This document shows, piece after piece, positions 9,544-18,186 of a stretch of 64,000 bases of DNA. The notes below the pieces were generated by a model, which was not told the DNA's origin, searched no databases, and saw nothing but the letters and a program-made list of their open reading frames with translations. The stretch's first letter is position 1. Each line of letters begins with the position of its first letter. The stretch lies in assembly GCA_030835385.1 (NCBI GenBank), contig JAURPI010000017.1, forward strand, positions 62,001 to 126,000, given 5' to 3'. The translations under genes and the position numbers were made by a program. Source of the DNA: Alphaproteobacteria bacterium. GTDB taxonomy: Bacteria; Pseudomonadota; Alphaproteobacteria; Rhodospirillales; Rhodospirillaceae.

Positions 9544-10166
9544 GATGATTGGTCTCCTGTATCGGTCCATAGAGCCGGGTCATGGTTTCGCTCCATTTCA
9601 TCCCGGCTGATCCAGCCAAAAACCATTGAGCGCAGATAAAACAATTTCTCGGGTCGAACGCCAAAGTAAACATGCAAGATGATCAAGCTCACAAAGACCA
9701 GTGCCGCCAACCCGTGCAAGACGTAAATCCAACCCCATGTCGATTGGGACAGCAAATACGGGTCGCGCTCCCAAAAGGGGGTATCGATGCGGACCAACAT
9801 CAACAAACCGGTCACGAGCGCGGTTAGGCAAAACACAGTTACAGAACTATGCATCAAGCGCTGTGCAATCGAATACTTACCCGGCTTTGGAAACAATCCA
9901 GACCGGACAGATGCAAGAGCCTTCAAAAGCTCTCCAGGACCGACCCAAATAGAAAGTAAATTTTTACGCAAGATCGACCGAATCACATGCCACACGACAG
10001 TAACTGTGAGTACCACACCGGCAATCCAATGAACCGGTACCCAATCGAACTCCAGCCCAAGTATCGGGCAAAGCCCTGTGCCGAGCAGGGTCAACATGCT
10101 TGCCGCCATAGCCCAATGAAAAAGGCGATCGATGAGCTTGTGACGAATAATACGGTCTGATGACAT
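9540..10166 (-). CDS. cytochrome b561/FdhG-like membrane subunit
   Basis: A 208-residue integral membrane protein with four hydrophobic helices and histidines placed as in the diheme b-type cytochromes of formate dehydrogenase gamma and Ni-hydrogenase. Examples are IDRLFHWAMAASML at the N-terminus, WIAGVVLTVTVVWHVIRSIL, AQRLMHSSVTVFCL and HGLAALVFVSLIILHVYFG. Start ATG 10166 (MSSDRIIRH) is chosen; the longer frame begins only at a TTG. It is divergent from a periplasmic molybdenum hydroxylase with 253 bases between. The likely role is passing electrons from that enzyme to quinone (inferred). Confidence 0.85.
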   Translation of the reverse strand: MSSDRIIRHKLIDRLFHWAMAASMLTLLGTGLCPILGLEFDWVPVHWIAGVVLTVTVVWHVIRSILRKNLLSIWVGPGELLKALASVRSGLFPKPGKYSIAQRLMHSSVTVFCLTALVTGLLMLVRIDTPFWERDPYLLSQSTWGWIYVLHGLAALVFVSLIILHVYFGVRPEKLFYLRSMVFGWISRDEMERNHDPALWTDTGDQSS

Positions 10167-10419
10167 AAAGATGGGTATTCCCTGTTTCGGTCCGGTCAAG
10201 AACCTAATGGCTAATTCGGAGCGAAAAAAGGGCTGAGATGAGACCGGAGAGCAAGATCATCCTGAGGATATGATCGCTGCGTGGCGGTGCGCAGGGAATA
10301 AACGCATCTTACCGTCTGAATTCACTACATTCTATCCAAATCCTGGGGTATTCACAGAGAGCACGCAATTTCGGATGCTCGACGAATCACGCCTTGCTTA
10401 CGATAGAGAGATTGGACTT

Positions 10420-11082
10420 ATGGCGAACGACACCCAACAAGAATTGACCGCAGGTACTGGCCAACAGCCCGTTTTTGAGGATGCCCGCGACCCAGTAACC
10501 CGTCGCGCTTTTATCAAGAGCGTTATTGCGACCGGTGCCGTGGCATCAACCGGCGGCCTCATGCTCACAGGGTTGAGTGGCTGTTCGGATGACGCAACCC
10601 CGGCCGCGGGATCAGTCGAGCGCTTGGTGACCCTGAACATCAACGGCAAGAGCCGCCCCGTCGATGTCCTGCCCAATGAAACACTAGCAATGACGCTGCG
10701 CTACAAGCTCGGCTTAACGGGGACAAAGCTGGCCTGTGACCGTGGTGAATGTGGCGCCTGCACAGTTTTGATCGACGACGTCACACATAATTCATGCTCG
10801 ACGCTGACCCACAGTGTCCGTGGCAGAGAAGTCACAACAGTTGAGGGACTAGAGCAACCAGACGGTACATTGCATCCAGTCCAGCAGGCGATGATTGACG
10901 AACTTGGACCCCAATGTGGTTTCTGCACACCAGGCCAAGTGATGTCCGGTGTCGCCCTTCTTAAAAATAACCCAAGCCCAACCCGCGAAGAAGTACGCGA
11001 AGGCATGGCCGGCAACCTTTGTCGCTGTGGGGCTTACGACCACTACCTTAATTCTATCATGCGCGCAGCACGGGTGAGCTAA
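10420..11082 (+). CDS. [2Fe-2S] subunit of a periplasmic molybdenum hydroxylase (PaoA/CoxS-like), Tat lipoprotein
   Basis: A 220-residue small subunit carrying two [2Fe-2S] clusters. A plant-ferredoxin type site uses Cys106, 111, 114 and 126 (ACDRGECGACTVLID). A second all-helical site uses Cys166, 169, 201 and 203 (CGFCTPG and NLCRCGAY). The N-terminus has a twin-arginine signal (TRRAFIK, residues 28-34), a hydrophobic stretch, then LSGC at 52-55, which fits a lipobox. The mature complex may therefore be lipid-anchored on the periplasmic side. Start ATG 10420 has AGAGAG upstream; the open frame runs back to 10270 without homology. The large subunit starts two bases after its stop. Confidence 0.9.
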   Translation: MANDTQQELTAGTGQQPVFEDARDPVTRRAFIKSVIATGAVASTGGLMLTGLSGCSDDATPAAGSVERLVTLNINGKSRPVDVLPNETLAMTLRYKLGLTGTKLACDRGECGACTVLIDDVTHNSCSTLTHSVRGREVTTVEGLEQPDGTLHPVQQAMIDELGPQCGFCTPGQVMSGVALLKNNPSPTREEVREGMAGNLCRCGAYDHYLNSIMRAARVS

Positions 11083-11083
11083 C

Positions 11084-13486
11084 ATGGCTTTTAAACACAT
11101 TGGAAAAAACTTCACGCCACCCGACGTCCGGGCCAAGGTTACGGGTAAAGCAAAATACTCAGAGGACTTCCGCGCGGAGGGCATGCTGTTCGTCAAGCTG
11201 CTTCTAAGCCCCATGCCGCACGCCATCGTGCGTAATTTGGACGCGTCCGAAGCCTTGAAGATGGACGGTGTCATCGACGTGTTGACGGCCGATGACGTCC
11301 CAAACATTCCAGAACCGCAAATGCCGATTCTGACCAATCACCCCAAGTACGTCGGCGACCCAATTCTTGCTATCGCTGCGACCAGCGAACAGGTGGCGGC
11401 TGACGCGCTTGAAAAGATCAATATCGAATATGAACCACGTCCCTTTGTCATCGACCCCTTGGTCAGTCTTTTTCCAGGCGGTCCTGACGTTCATGACAGC
11501 GGCAATGTGGCGTTGTTCCGCGGCAAAGCAGAAAGCTACAAGTGGACGGCCCGTGATTTTGCTGCAGCCGGCGACGACGAATTGCCCCGCGGCAAACCCC
11601 AAAGCGAATGGGAACACGGCGATGTCGATGCTGGATTTGCTAACGCGGCGCTGATTCTAGATGAAACCTTTGTGGTTGCGGGGCATCCGCACCAAAGCAT
11701 GGAGCCACGCAGCTCTTTTGCCTATTGGGAAAACGGCAAGTGTTATCTTCACGCCTCGTCACAAAGCCATACCTTTAACGTGCCCGACTACGCCAAGTAC
11801 TGCGGCATCGAGACGGAAGACCTCATTTTAATTGCTGAATATTGCGGTGGAGGATTTGGCTCTAAGGGCACAGCCTACCCAATCGCTACTATCCCAGCCC
11901 ACATGTCTAAGAAGGTTGGGCGCCCCTGCATGATGCGCGTCACCCGCGCCGAAGAGTACTTCCTTGGCTCACGACGCAACGGTTTCCAGGGCAATGTAAA
12001 GCTCGGCTTTAGTGAAGAAGGCCGCCTGATCGCGGCAGATATATATGTCGTGCAACAAAGTGGGTCAAACGACAGCTTCCCAGACTATGCGAATGCCGGT
12101 GAAGCTTTGTCGCTGGTGTACACACCAGAAGCCATGCGTTGGAAAGGCATTCCCATTGCCACCAATACGCCGCCTACAGGCGCGCAGCGCGGCCCGGGCC
12201 AGAACCAGCTCGCATGTGTCATGGAACCACTGATGGATAAAGCAGCGAAGACCCTTGGGGTTGATCGACTTGCCATCCGCGAGCTCAATGCTCCGACCGG
12301 TGACACCACCTATGGGGGACGTCGCAGCACATTGTCTAGCGCATTCCTCAAAGAGGCCATGAGCCAAGGTGCCGAACGCTTCAATTGGGAAGAAAAGAAG
12401 AACGAGAGCGGCCAACGCAACGGATCAAAAGTTGTCGGCATTGGTGTGGGCCAAGCCTTCCACCCAGGAGGCTCCAGCGGCTTTGACGGACTAGTGCGCA
12501 TCGCACCCGACGGCAAAGTTCATATCCACACCGGCGTCGGGAATCTCGGCACCTATTCTTATGCCAGCACCTCACGGGTGTCTGCCGAGGTGCTGGGATG
12601 CTCCTGGGAAAACTGTGTGATTGAGCGCGGTGATACCCGGCGGCATTTGCCATGGAACCTAGGCCAGTTTGGCAGCAACACGTCGTACACCATGTCCCGC
12701 ACCAACTACGCGGGCGCGATGGACGCCAAAATGAAGTTGCTCGAAATTGCAGCAATGGATTTGGGTGGTGCGGCCGATGACTATGATGTCGGTGACGACA
12801 AAGTCTTCTCTAAAGCTGACCCTGGAAAAAACATGACCTTCGCTCAAGCCGCACAACGTGCCATTGAGCTCGGTGGCAAGTTCAGCGGCGAAGAAATGAA
12901 CGAAGACATGCACGCCATCACCAAGGCGTCCGTAACTGCGATGGCAGGAACGGGTTTAATCGGGGCCGCCAAAGATAAACATCCGAGCAACGGCTTGCCT
13001 CCGGCCCTCGCCACTGCATTCATCAAGATCGAACTGGATGTTGAGACGGGGAAATACGAGCTTCTCGAATACGTCGGGACGGCAGACTGTGGAACGGTGG
13101 TGCACCCGCAAGGTCTAGAGCACCAAATTCGTGGTGGTGGCGTCATGGGCATCGGCATGGCCGGCCTGGAACGAATTGTATATGACCCGCAAAACGGGCT
13201 ACCCGCCAACATAGGCTTCCACCAAGCGAAGCCGCCGTCCTATCTGGATGTTCCGGCCGAGATGGATGTCGGGTATGTCGACCTGCCAGACCCAACGAAC
13301 CCTGTGGGCGCGCGTGGGATCGGCGAACCATTGATGGGCTGCGCTGGGGCAGCATTGTTAAGCGCAATTTCTGATGCGCTCGGCGGGGTTTACTTCAACC
13401 GTACACCTGTGGTGCCAGACATGATCATCAATGCCGTGGCCGATCGGCCGCAATCATACAAAACGCTTCAAGTAAGCAATCAATAG
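11084..13486 (+). CDS. molybdopterin-binding large subunit, xanthine dehydrogenase family
   Basis: An 800-residue catalytic subunit of the molybdenum hydroxylase family (aldehyde oxidoreductase / CO dehydrogenase large-subunit fold). N-terminal ARAVTGKAKYS-like segment DVRAKVTGKAKYSEDF, the GGGFGSKG molybdopterin loop, the PTGAQRGPGQNQ loop near the active site, and the catalytic glutamate in GARGIGEPLMG near the C-terminus are all visible. There is no own export signal, so it is probably carried through the Tat system with the small subunit, as in E. coli PaoABC. It lacks the CO dehydrogenase AYRCSFR loop, so CO is unlikely. Substrate is unknown; an aldehyde or N-heterocycle is plausible. 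Confidence 0.9.
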   Translation: MAFKHIGKNFTPPDVRAKVTGKAKYSEDFRAEGMLFVKLLLSPMPHAIVRNLDASEALKMDGVIDVLTADDVPNIPEPQMPILTNHPKYVGDPILAIAATSEQVAADALEKINIEYEPRPFVIDPLVSLFPGGPDVHDSGNVALFRGKAESYKWTARDFAAAGDDELPRGKPQSEWEHGDVDAGFANAALILDETFVVAGHPHQSMEPRSSFAYWENGKCYLHASSQSHTFNVPDYAKYCGIETEDLILIAEYCGGGFGSKGTAYPIATIPAHMSKKVGRPCMMRVTRAEEYFLGSRRNGFQGNVKLGFSEEGRLIAADIYVVQQSGSNDSFPDYANAGEALSLVYTPEAMRWKGIPIATNTPPTGAQRGPGQNQLACVMEPLMDKAAKTLGVDRLAIRELNAPTGDTTYGGRRSTLSSAFLKEAMSQGAERFNWEEKKNESGQRNGSKVVGIGVGQAFHPGGSSGFDGLVRIAPDGKVHIHTGVGNLGTYSYASTSRVSAEVLGCSWENCVIERGDTRRHLPWNLGQFGSNTSYTMSRTNYAGAMDAKMKLLEIAAMDLGGAADDYDVGDDKVFSKADPGKNMTFAQAAQRAIELGGKFSGEEMNEDMHAITKASVTAMAGTGLIGAAKDKHPSNGLPPALATAFIKIELDVETGKYELLEYVGTADCGTVVHPQGLEHQIRGGGVMGIGMAGLERIVYDPQNGLPANIGFHQAKPPSYLDVPAEMDVGYVDLPDPTNPVGARGIGEPLMGCAGAALLSAISDALGGVYFNRTPVVPDMIINAVADRPQSYKTLQVSNQ

Positions 13487-13498
13487 GGAGGCGCAGAC

Positions 13499-14494
13499 AT
13501 GAGTACCAAAGATGTAATGCCGCAGTTTGCGCTGTTTCAGCCGACAGATATTGAGAATGCGCTGGACCTGCTCGAAAAATATGGCGAACGAGGCTGGAAA
13601 GTTGCCGGCGGACAAGACAGTTATGACTGGTTTAAAGATCGCGCTAAACGACCTGAAGCGGTCATCGACCTCGGTGGCATCGCAGAGCTAAATGGCATCC
13701 GAGAAACCGTAGAGGGCGTTGAAATCGGCGCCATGACAACGCTGACCGAGATTGTTGAAAACCCCATCATCTCCGGGAGCTACGGTGTGCTCGCCCAAGC
13801 CGCCAGCCGAGTGGCCAGCCCCCAAATCCGCAATGCGGGAACACTGGGTGGCAACCTCAACCAAGACGCCCGTTGCTGGTACTACCGATCCGGTCTCGAT
13901 TGTTACCGCGCCGGTGGCAACACCTGCTACGCCGACACCCCGGAAGGAATGAATCGCGAGCACTGCTTGTTTGGGGCATCGCGCTGCGTTGCTGTAACCC
14001 CATCAGATACAGCCGCAGCTGTCGTCTCCCTTGATGCAGAAATGATCATCCGTGGCCCCGCTGGCGAACGCGTAGTGCCGGCTCAAGAGTTCTTTATTGG
14101 ACCTGCCGTGAACATCACGCGCATGACTGTTGTTGAGCCCAGTGAGCTTCTTGTTGCGGTGCGCATTCCGTCTAAATGGGCCGGTGCCAACTTCTATTTT
14201 GAAAAGGTCGCCGACCGGAACACGTGGGACTTCCCGCTGGTCAACGTCGCCTCTTCGATGATCGTTAAAGATGGTGTTGTTGAAGACATCCGCATCGTAT
14301 GCTCCGGCGTTGAATGTGTACCGAAGCGCATTGAAGGTGCGGAACAGATTGCCATTGGCAGCGCGCCTGACGCTGAAACAGCTGATCTGGCTGGCAGCAC
14401 GGCATCTCGTGGCGCGACGCCGCTCAACTACAACCACTTCAAGATTCCTCTTATGGAGAATCTGGTTAAACGGGCGATCAGAGGTGACGCTTAA
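13499..14494 (+). CDS. FAD-binding subunit of the molybdenum hydroxylase, with extra cysteine cluster
   Basis: A 331-residue CoxM/PaoB-like flavoprotein that passes electrons from the iron-sulfur subunit. The FAD-binding segments VAGGQDSYDWFKD (pyrophosphate loop) and RNAGTLGGNLNQDARCWYY are present. Cysteines at 126, 135, 143, 156 and 163 fall in the insertion that, in 4-hydroxybenzoyl-CoA reductase and PaoB, binds an additional [4Fe-4S] cluster; the same spacing is suggested here. AGGGAGG precedes ATG 13499, twelve bases after the large-subunit stop. Gene order small-large-FAD differs from paoA-B-C. Confidence 0.9.
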   Translation: MSTKDVMPQFALFQPTDIENALDLLEKYGERGWKVAGGQDSYDWFKDRAKRPEAVIDLGGIAELNGIRETVEGVEIGAMTTLTEIVENPIISGSYGVLAQAASRVASPQIRNAGTLGGNLNQDARCWYYRSGLDCYRAGGNTCYADTPEGMNREHCLFGASRCVAVTPSDTAAAVVSLDAEMIIRGPAGERVVPAQEFFIGPAVNITRMTVVEPSELLVAVRIPSKWAGANFYFEKVADRNTWDFPLVNVASSMIVKDGVVEDIRIVCSGVECVPKRIEGAEQIAIGSAPDAETADLAGSTASRGATPLNYNHFKIPLMENLVKRAIRGDA

Positions 14495-14495
14495 G

Positions 14496-14657
14496 ATGGA
14501 GTTGTTCCGTTACAGTCGCGATGTTTATGGGCAACAGACCCTCGAAGGCATGTCCTGGGATCTCTTTTGGGTTTTTCTAGGACTTGCCGTCGCGACGGTC
14601 ATTGGACACTTGATCTTTAAGGCCGTGACGGGAAAGAAAGCGGGCGCCGACTCTTAG
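14496..14657 (+). CDS. 53-residue single-span membrane protein ending the molybdenum hydroxylase operon
   Basis: This frame opens with ATG 14496, one base after the FAD-subunit stop, so translation is probably coupled. It encodes MELFRYSRDVYGQQTLEG, one clear transmembrane helix (SWDLFWVFLGLAVATVIGH) and a short basic tail (KKAGADS). No family is recognised. Its stop overlaps the stop of the converging Rieske beta-subunit gene. Position suggests a membrane tether or electron-transfer helper for the oxidoreductase; this is inference. Confidence 0.7.
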   Translation: MELFRYSRDVYGQQTLEGMSWDLFWVFLGLAVATVIGHLIFKAVTGKKAGADS

Positions 14658-15109
14658 AGCGGGACGTGAAGACCGATGCCAAGATCTCGCGTTTCCAGCG
14701 CGACTTCACGCTCTGAGAGCAGAACCACTCCATCAATACGCACGACCCGATCATTATAGCGGCCAACCGCAAGGGTCTGAGTCCGCCCCTCCACATCAGT
14801 GTGATGAACAACAAATTTGCTCACCACATCAAACTGATCGGTGCCAATAGCCTCAATTGTAGCGACCGTAGCCAATCTTGAAAGGCGACCTGATCGCTGT
14901 AGGTGTTCTGGCAACGCCTCAAACACCCCCGCCATTCCATCGCGATCATGCTCAAGCCAGATCATGTCTTTGCGCAGCTCGGGACTCCAGACCCTGACAC
15001 AATAGGAATACGCAGGCGCACATAGCGCTAGATACGATTCAAAATCACTGTCATCCAGGGTCAGGCAACTTTTTCCAATTAGGGCTCGAATGGCGTCGTG
15101 GTCACTCAT
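14654..15109 (-). CDS. aromatic-ring-hydroxylating dioxygenase beta subunit
   Basis: A 151-residue NTF2/SnoaL-fold protein of the ring-hydroxylating dioxygenase small-subunit family. Recognisable are an acidic N-terminal helix, LALCAPAYSYCVRVWSPEL, the LEHDRDGMAGVF segment and a C-terminal strand ending ETRDLGIGLHVPL. It stabilises the alpha subunit in these oxygenases and has no catalytic metal. ATG 15109 overlaps the alpha-subunit stop as ATGA, supporting a stoichiometric alpha-beta complex. The longer frame back to 15151 is rejected because it lies inside the alpha gene. Confidence 0.85.
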   Translation of the reverse strand: MSDHDAIRALIGKSCLTLDDSDFESYLALCAPAYSYCVRVWSPELRKDMIWLEHDRDGMAGVFEALPEHLQRSGRLSRLATVATIEAIGTDQFDVVSKFVVHHTDVEGRTQTLAVGRYNDRVVRIDGVVLLSEREVALETRDLGIGLHVPL

Positions 15110-16293
15110 TTCACGGGTGCCCCAGGGTCGCGACCGACGCGTCGGCCCCATTCGCTGTAGAACGCGCGGAGAATAGCGTCATCTTGCCCCGCCATCTTTT
15201 CGTCTCGCGCAATGATCTGGTAACGCCCCGCCTGATTCCGAAAGCTGTCTGCGCAAGATTCTGCAGCGACCATATCCTCAGGTACGTTCCGACCAAACGG
15301 TCCCCAGTACTGGTTGTGGTGTTTCTGCCGAATGCGGCGATGCTCAACAGGCTCACCCTTTACACCCAAACCTCGCATCTCAAGCAGCGCTTTGTCTGGA
15401 CCGATCGGCGTGACCGTATCAATACGAACCACTGTCCCGCGGGAAATGATCGCCGTGGACGGGAATAAATTTATGAAGCGAAAGTCTGTTGCACTCATCC
15501 CCGGCAAGGGAGGTACGTCGCCCCCGCGGCCAGCGAACCCATCGTACCCATCGTACGCAGCCTTCAAATCGCCACCACTGCCGCCATGCCCACCGTCAAA
15601 GACGATCAGCTTGCGGTCTTCCATTGGCATCGCATTAACCTGGGTTTGTCGAAGCACCACGTGCATAAACTCGTGGTAGAGATCCATATTGGTCTCGTGC
15701 CACGCCTTCCAATTGCATTCTAGAACGGCTTGGTTGTAGTGAAAAACCTCTAGTGGCTGGCCAGTTAGCATGTCCGAGAAACGATCCAGCGCCGGACCAA
15801 TAAACTGAGCCAGTGATGAGGCGCCGTCGTCTAACGTAATAAAGATCAAACCGTGAAGGCACTCGGTCCTGACTTCCCGTAATCCCACCGCCTCTTTCTT
15901 GACGTCATCGTAGCCAGACGCCCGCGGAATACCGGTACAGCTACCCTGACTGTTATAAGCCCAGCGGTGGTAAAAACAGGTGATCGATCTAGCGTTGCCA
16001 GATGGCTGATCGAGCAACTTTGCGCCCCTATGGGAACAGACGTTTAGAAAGGTCCGGATAACGCCATCTTCACCATGAATAGCGAACAACGACTGACCAT
16101 TAAGCACAAAGACACGGTAGTCGAACTTGTCGGGCACTTCACTTTCGTGACACGCGAAATGCCAGACCTTGGAAAAAACCTTGTTAGACTCATCGCGGTA
16201 AATGTCGGGGTCCGTATACACAAGCCCTGAGACAAAATGGCCAGCCGGCATATCCGGCATCTTATCCCAAGACGACTGATCGCGGGCGACCAC
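15106..16293 (-). CDS. Rieske non-heme iron oxygenase alpha subunit
   Basis: A 395-residue catalytic subunit. The Rieske [2Fe-2S] ligands are Cys86, His88, Cys106 and His109 (CSHRGAKLL and CFYHRWAY). The mononuclear iron site lies in ETNMDLYHEFMH, with candidate ligands Asp204, His207 and His211; the histidines are three residues apart rather than the commoner four. The family inserts O2 into aromatic or aliphatic rings using electrons from a separate ferredoxin and reductase, neither of which is in this operon. The frame starts at GTG 16293, five bases after DUF1838. Substrate unknown. Confidence 0.9.
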   Translation of the reverse strand: MVARDQSSWDKMPDMPAGHFVSGLVYTDPDIYRDESNKVFSKVWHFACHESEVPDKFDYRVFVLNGQSLFAIHGEDGVIRTFLNVCSHRGAKLLDQPSGNARSITCFYHRWAYNSQGSCTGIPRASGYDDVKKEAVGLREVRTECLHGLIFITLDDGASSLAQFIGPALDRFSDMLTGQPLEVFHYNQAVLECNWKAWHETNMDLYHEFMHVVLRQTQVNAMPMEDRKLIVFDGGHGGSGGDLKAAYDGYDGFAGRGGDVPPLPGMSATDFRFINLFPSTAIISRGTVVRIDTVTPIGPDKALLEMRGLGVKGEPVEHRRIRQKHHNQYWGPFGRNVPEDMVAAESCADSFRNQAGRYQIIARDEKMAGQDDAILRAFYSEWGRRVGRDPGAPVK

Positions 16294-16298
16294 CAGTG

Positions 16299-17207
16299 CT
16301 AGTCCTTAACGTATCCGAGGCGGGTGAGATTCTGCGCCAATTTAGACGGCACCGTATCGTTGACGGGATTGACGTCAAAATCCTCGCCATGCTCTGCCAG
16401 CGCTTTCGTCAAATAGTCAGTAGGCAAATCATCCCACGACTTCACCTTGTAAAATTCAACATGCCATATGACTTGGCCTTGCTCGGGATCTTTCATGCCG
16501 ATATTGGCCATGGATGGCATTAAAATCTGACCGGCGCCGTGCGCTGGAATCCAAGATTGTTCAGGATCCTGAAGGTCGCTCAACTTGGCGAAGAAGGTGT
16601 TGTCTTGATTGTACGGATTTCGGACCAGAGGCTCAGGCCACCGCATCTTGGCATGGAAAGAGACTGTGTCCCCGATCAAGTTCATCTCGACATCACGAAT
16701 AGAACTCTTCGCATAAAAATCGGGGAACGCTTTGTCGACAATATTGAGCGTGGCGCCTCTCACTGAAATACTTTGCCCTTCGGGCACACGACTCCAATTA
16801 GGTTTAAAGGTGACCTCTTTCCCCGTCATAGGGTTGACGAACCCGTCTATAATCTCATCGGTTTCGAAATCACTGTAATAGGTCAACAGCGAGTTATATT
16901 TCACATACTCAGCGTCCGAGATTTTCTTCACCCACTGTTGTTCACACCCTTTGAACCGGACAAGAGGCACCGGTGACTCTGGCGCTTTAAATCCGTAGAT
17001 CACGCCACGCGTGCGCCATATCGCCTTACCGTCATCAACCCGGCCCTGCTGCTTGGCAAGTGCATAGACGCGGTCTTCCAACGTCCAATCCTCTACGGCA
17101 TCCGGCAGCATCGGCTGATTGGCGGCGGTGGCACCTGTTCCTGACCCCAGCGTTAAGGCACCGGCGGTTATGACAGCATCTCGGCGGGTTAGATTGACCT
17201 TAGACAT
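16299..17207 (-). CDS. DUF1838 family protein with Tat-type signal
   Basis: A 302-residue protein assigned to DUF1838 from its pattern WRTRGVIYGF, VPLVRFKGCEQQWV, and SLLTYYSDFETDEIIDGFVN (residues about 106-125) followed by NPMTGKEV. The N-terminus LTRRDAVITAGALTLG looks like a twin-arginine signal with a weak hydrophobic core, implying periplasmic export. The function of DUF1838 is not established. It lies immediately upstream of the Rieske alpha gene (5 bases) and 25 bases after a signal-peptide hydrolase, so it is a likely partner in the same pathway. Confidence 0.8.
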   Translation of the reverse strand: MSKVNLTRRDAVITAGALTLGSGTGATAANQPMLPDAVEDWTLEDRVYALAKQQGRVDDGKAIWRTRGVIYGFKAPESPVPLVRFKGCEQQWVKKISDAEYVKYNSLLTYYSDFETDEIIDGFVNPMTGKEVTFKPNWSRVPEGQSISVRGATLNIVDKAFPDFYAKSSIRDVEMNLIGDTVSFHAKMRWPEPLVRNPYNQDNTFFAKLSDLQDPEQSWIPAHGAGQILMPSMANIGMKDPEQGQVIWHVEFYKVKSWDDLPTDYLTKALAEHGEDFDVNPVNDTVPSKLAQNLTRLGYVKD

Positions 17208-17232
17208 AGCAGTGCTCCAACTTAATTTATCC

Positions 17233-18186
17233 TCAACGGATTTCCATCGCGCCTACGGCGAATGTTCTTAGGTCCTCATTAAACCGGTCCGGTCGCTCCA
17301 AAAACGGTGAATGACCAACACCAGGGTAGATCAATATCTGCGACTGCGGGAGAGCGGATGCAAAAGCCGCAGCCAACTCCGACGAGTCCCTAAACGGATC
17401 TTGGTCGCCCATAATAGCCAGAAACGGCACATCGATTTTTTCGATCAAGTTCGCGTAGCTTGTGATCACGCTGCCATCCGGATCATAGACGGGACTCCGC
17501 ATGGCACGGCGCGCGTAAGGCGGTGACAGCAGGTTCATGGCTGCAGACACGGCTGTCCACTCAAGATCCATGGGCTCTGCGGTCATTAGCTGCGCAAAAG
17601 TGAATGCTCCCTCCAGGTTTGCCTCGAAGTCAGCTTCTTCGAGCTGCACTTGGCTTATGCGGGCTGGGCTATCACTGGTGGGAAGTGGGACATCGACCAA
17701 GCGTCCGCGCGAGGACACCATGGCTATTCCTGACAAGGTGTCAGTGCCAAAACAGCGCACATAGTGCATCGCCATCAACCCACCCCGGGACCATCCGACA
17801 ACAATGGGCCTTACCAATCCTGTCTCCCGCATCACCGCTGCAATATCCTCAGCCCAGATGCAGGCACGGTTATAAGACTCAATAGTCCAAGGCTTGCCCG
17901 AATTGGCGTGCCCCCGAAGGTCAAAGGCAACCATATGGAATTCTTTTGCTAACGAAGACGTCATTTGCCGGTGCCAACTGGAAGAACCCTGTCCGTTGCC
18001 GTGTATAAACAGGAGCCCCGGCTTGCCGGCCGAGCCCGCTTCGGCGACGTTCAGAGGCACGCCATCCACCCCCTCGACCGTTCGATAGGCAATTCCATTG
18101 TCCGCCGCTGCAAGCGACTCAATCGGCAATAATATGCAGAGAGTGACGACCGAAACGACCAGCGACATAGGACCAAGTCGGGTCAT
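17233..18186 (-). CDS. exported alpha/beta-fold hydrolase
   Basis: A 317-residue alpha/beta hydrolase with a Sec signal peptide (hydrophobic core LVVSVVTLCILLPI, then SLAAAD). The oxyanion segment LLFIHGNGQGSSSW, nucleophile elbow GWSRGG with Ser133, acid in IMGDQDPFRD and histidine in GVGHSPFLERPDRF form an intact triad. Periplasmic ester, lactone or amide hydrolysis is likely. ATG 18186 overlaps the stop of the upstream binding-protein gene as ATGA, so uptake-type and hydrolase functions are translated together. Confidence 0.88.
   Translation of the reverse strand: MTRLGPMSLVVSVVTLCILLPIESLAAADNGIAYRTVEGVDGVPLNVAEAGSAGKPGLLFIHGNGQGSSSWHRQMTSSLAKEFHMVAFDLRGHANSGKPWTIESYNRACIWAEDIAAVMRETGLVRPIVVGWSRGGLMAMHYVRCFGTDTLSGIAMVSSRGRLVDVPLPTSDSPARISQVQLEEADFEANLEGAFTFAQLMTAEPMDLEWTAVSAAMNLLSPPYARRAMRSPVYDPDGSVITSYANLIEKIDVPFLAIMGDQDPFRDSSELAAAFASALPQSQILIYPGVGHSPFLERPDRFNEDLRTFAVGAMEIR

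Noticed and set aside
10270-10419. Extended N-terminus of the iron-sulfur subunit (50 extra residues)
   Set aside because: The extension has no homology-like pattern, would bury the Tat signal far from the N-terminus, and ATG 10420 has a ribosome site.
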